This document shows positions 62,154-64,000 of a stretch of 64,000 bases of DNA, piece by piece. Under the pieces are notes generated by a model. That model saw nothing but the letters and a program-made list of their open reading frames with translations, did no database searches and was not told the DNA's origin. Each line of letters opens with the position of its first letter. Within the stretch, counting starts at the first letter, position 1. Origin of the DNA: Luteitalea sp. TBR-22. Lineage in GTDB: Bacteria > Acidobacteriota > Vicinamibacteria > Vicinamibacterales > Vicinamibacteraceae. A program made the position numbers and the translations under genes. The stretch is taken from NCBI RefSeq assembly GCF_016865485.1, contig NZ_AP024452.1:4672501-4736500 (forward strand), written 5' to 3'.

Positions 62154-63575
62154 ATGCTGCATCGTGCCTCCCGCGTCCTCGTCGAATATGCGTTGCTCGT
62201 GGGCCTGCCCATCGCGGGGGTCCTGCTGGCGCTACAACTCGGGTCCGCGCTCGTGGCGCCGCCAGGGGCGGCGCACGACACGGTGAGGGCGGCGGCTCCG
62301 GTCGGCGCGTTCAGCCTCCCGTGGCTGCTGCTGTCGGTCGCGGTGCTGGTGGCGTGCGCGCGCGTCGCGGGACTGGCGGCCCGTGCCATCGGCCAGCCCC
62401 AGGTGGTGGGCGAGATGGCGATGGGCATCGCGCTCGGGCCGTCACTGCTCGGCTGGGCGGCGCCGGCCCTGTCGGCCACGCTGTTCCCTGCCGCCAACCA
62501 CGCTCACCTGAACACGCTCAGCCAGCTCGGGCTACTGCTGTTCATGTTCCTGGTCGGCCTCGAGTTCGACCTCCGTCGCCTCCGACACCTCGGCCACACG
62601 GCCGTGCTGGCCAGCCACGCGAGCATCACACTGCCCATGCTGCTCGGCGTGTCGCTGGCGCTCTACCTCTACCCGCGACTCTCGTCCGCCGACGTCCGCT
62701 TCCACGAGTTCGCGCTGTTCATGGGCACGGCGATGAGCGTGACCGCCTTCCCCGTGCTCGCCCGAATCCTCCGCGAGCGCCGGCTCACCGACTCGCGGAT
62801 CGGCACGGTGGCCATCGCCTGCGCCGCCGTCGACGACGTCACGGCGTGGTGCCTGCTGGCCGGCATCGTCGCGCTCGTGCGCGCGTCGCAGCACGCGCTG
62901 CCGGTGCCCGTGATGGTCGGCGGCCTGGCCGCCTTCATCGCCGTCGTCGCGCTGCTGCGTCGGGCCGGACTCGGGGTGTTCCTCGCCAGCTTCGAGAAGC
63001 GGCGGCGCCTCAGCGAGGATTCGGTGGCGCTGCTGCTCACCGTCGTGATGCTGGCCTCGGTGACCACCGAGTGGCTGGGCCTGCACCTGCTGTTCGGGGC
63101 CTTCTTCGTCGGCGTGATGCTGCCCAAGACGGAGGCGTTCGTCGACGCCGTCACCGCCCGCTTCGAGCTCGTGGCGACGACGCTGCTGCTGCCCGTGTTC
63201 TTCGCCTACACGGGCCTGCGCACGCAGATCGGACTGGTGGTCGGCGCGCAGATGTGGTTCTACTGCGCCCTGATCCTGGTGCTCGCCATCGTCGGCAAGC
63301 TGGTGGGGTCTGCCGTCGCCGCCCGCGTGACGGGACTCAACACGCGCGATTCGCTCGCGTTGGGCGTGCTGATGAACACACGGGGGCTGATGGAACTGGT
63401 CGTGCTGAACCTGGGGCTCGATCTGGGCATCATCTCGCCGGCCCTGTTCTCGATGCTGGTGGTGATGGCGCTGGTGACGACGGTGATGACCACGCCGCTG
63501 CTGGCGCGCCTGTACCCGTCCGCAGCCGCGGGCGTCATCCCGGTGGCCCGCCCCGCATCCGCCGGCCACGCGTGA
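62154..63575 (+). CDS. Cation:proton antiporter (CPA2 family)
   Basis: 473 residues from ATG 62154 (GTG 62109 would add 15). About 13 helices. Family motifs: QPQVVGEMAMGIALGPSLLGW, LNTLSQLGLLLFMFLVGLEFDLRRL, FMGTAMSVTAFPVLARILRERRL, AAVDDVTAWCLLAGIVAL (the ion-binding DD motif) and LFGAFFVGVMLPK, FAYTGLRTQIGL, NTRGLMELVVLNLGLD. It exchanges Na+ or K+ for H+ at the inner membrane. There is no C-terminal TrkA-N domain, unlike KefB/KefC. Confidence 0.92.
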   Translation: MLHRASRVLVEYALLVGLPIAGVLLALQLGSALVAPPGAAHDTVRAAAPVGAFSLPWLLLSVAVLVACARVAGLAARAIGQPQVVGEMAMGIALGPSLLGWAAPALSATLFPAANHAHLNTLSQLGLLLFMFLVGLEFDLRRLRHLGHTAVLASHASITLPMLLGVSLALYLYPRLSSADVRFHEFALFMGTAMSVTAFPVLARILRERRLTDSRIGTVAIACAAVDDVTAWCLLAGIVALVRASQHALPVPVMVGGLAAFIAVVALLRRAGLGVFLASFEKRRRLSEDSVALLLTVVMLASVTTEWLGLHLLFGAFFVGVMLPKTEAFVDAVTARFELVATTLLLPVFFAYTGLRTQIGLVVGAQMWFYCALILVLAIVGKLVGSAVAARVTGLNTRDSLALGVLMNTRGLMELVVLNLGLDLGIISPALFSMLVVMALVTTVMTTPLLARLYPSAAAGVIPVARPASAGHA

Positions 63576-63583
63576 GGTCTCCG

Positions 63584-63979
63584 ATGCCGCGCCCCTCCTT
63601 CGATTCCGTCGAGGCATACCTGGCGGCACTGCCCGACGACTCGCGCGCCGTCCTGGGGCGCGTGTTCGCGGCACTACGAAAGGGTGTACCTGGCGCCGAG
63701 CCGGTCATCTCGTACGGGATCCCGGCGCTGCGCGCGGGCGGACGCGTGGTCGTGTACTGCGCGGCCTTCACCGCGCACTACTCGGTCTATCCGGCGACCC
63801 GCGACCTGGTCGAGGCGCTCGGCGACGCGCTCGAGCCGTACGAGTACAACGGCAAGGGCACCATCCGCTTCCCCCTCGCCGGCAAGGTGCCCGTGGCGCT
63901 CCTGACGCGCATCGGGCGCCTGCGCGCCGCCGAGGACGCCGCGAGGGGTGTGCGTCGCCTCGCCGCGAAGAAGAAGTAG
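63584..63979 (+). CDS. DUF1801 domain protein
   Basis: 131 residues, starting eight bases after the antiporter stop. SVEAYLAALPDDSRAVLGRVFAALRKGVPGAEPVISYGIPALR, VVVYCAAFTAHYSVYPAT and NGKGTIRFPLAGKVPVALLTRI are the DUF1801 pattern (YdhG/iron-chaperone-like fold). The function of most members is unproven. The short spacing to the antiporter suggests co-transcription. It is complete; the last 21 bases of the window hold no feature. Confidence 0.85.
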   Translation: MPRPSFDSVEAYLAALPDDSRAVLGRVFAALRKGVPGAEPVISYGIPALRAGGRVVVYCAAFTAHYSVYPATRDLVEALGDALEPYEYNGKGTIRFPLAGKVPVALLTRIGRLRAAEDAARGVRRLAAKKK

Positions 63980-64000
63980 CCGCCAGTCGCCTCAGCGCGT

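Overview
The window is GC-rich Gram-negative chromosome. It carries lipid A, Kdo and heptose (LPS core) genes, a large TonB-dependent receptor with an Oar-like carboxypeptidase-regulatory N-terminus, a cytochrome protein of the Pirellula/Verrucomicrobium (PVC) heme-binding type, and secreted sugar-active enzymes. This mixture, together with REP-like palindromes, fits the phylum Acidobacteriota, class Vicinamibacteria (Luteitalea-like). That assignment is inferred from gene content; there is no rRNA here to test it.

Layout. (1) 1-17029, plus strand: an exopolysaccharide/O-antigen locus. It holds the tail of a Wzt-like ABC transporter, a 1190-residue GT2+GT4 fusion, a membrane GT2, a methyltransferase, a YfhO-like membrane protein with repeat-filled segments, a secreted repeat protein, a GT2, a WcaJ-like initiating sugar transferase, a methyltransferase and a GT4; many of these genes overlap by 4 bp. 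(2) 17017-25305, minus strand: smpB, pdxA, ricT, holB, a class A penicillin-binding protein and glgX. (3) 25306-41389: a secreted GH127-like enzyme, a ceramidase-family protein coupled to a heme protein with HEAT-type repeats, a GNAT acetyltransferase, an orphan hybrid histidine kinase, a nitronate monooxygenase, a PepSY membrane protein, and tRNA-Val and tRNA-Asp. (4) 41390-55723: a TonB receptor, then a minus-strand LPS block (waaA-lpxK-lpxL-waaF, and gmhB-hldE1-hldE2-waaC-methyltransferase). The block is split by a plus-strand sodium:solute symporter and a RAYT transposase island full of REP palindromes. (5) 55917-59624, plus strand: gap-pgk-tpiA-secG. (6) 59728-64000: tRNA-Leu followed by 102-bp tandem copies seeded from its own 3' end, then a divergent AraC regulator/NAD(P)-binding pair, a cation:proton antiporter and a DUF1801 protein.

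The most unusual content is the repeat biology. At least ten loci carry arrays whose unit length is seven bases although the sequences differ from site to site; one array has taken over the end of pdxA. A second family is GTAG-footed hairpins (REPs) with different stems. Two identical copies flank one another at the RAYT gene and one of them supplies the RAYT stop codon; another REP has expanded in frame, with a 24-bp period, inside a membrane protein gene. A 139-bp element with perfect 23-bp inverted ends sits exactly between two convergent genes. Many first genes of transcription units also have a TANNNT box 6-12 bases before the start codon and no ribosome binding site, which suggests widespread leaderless transcription.
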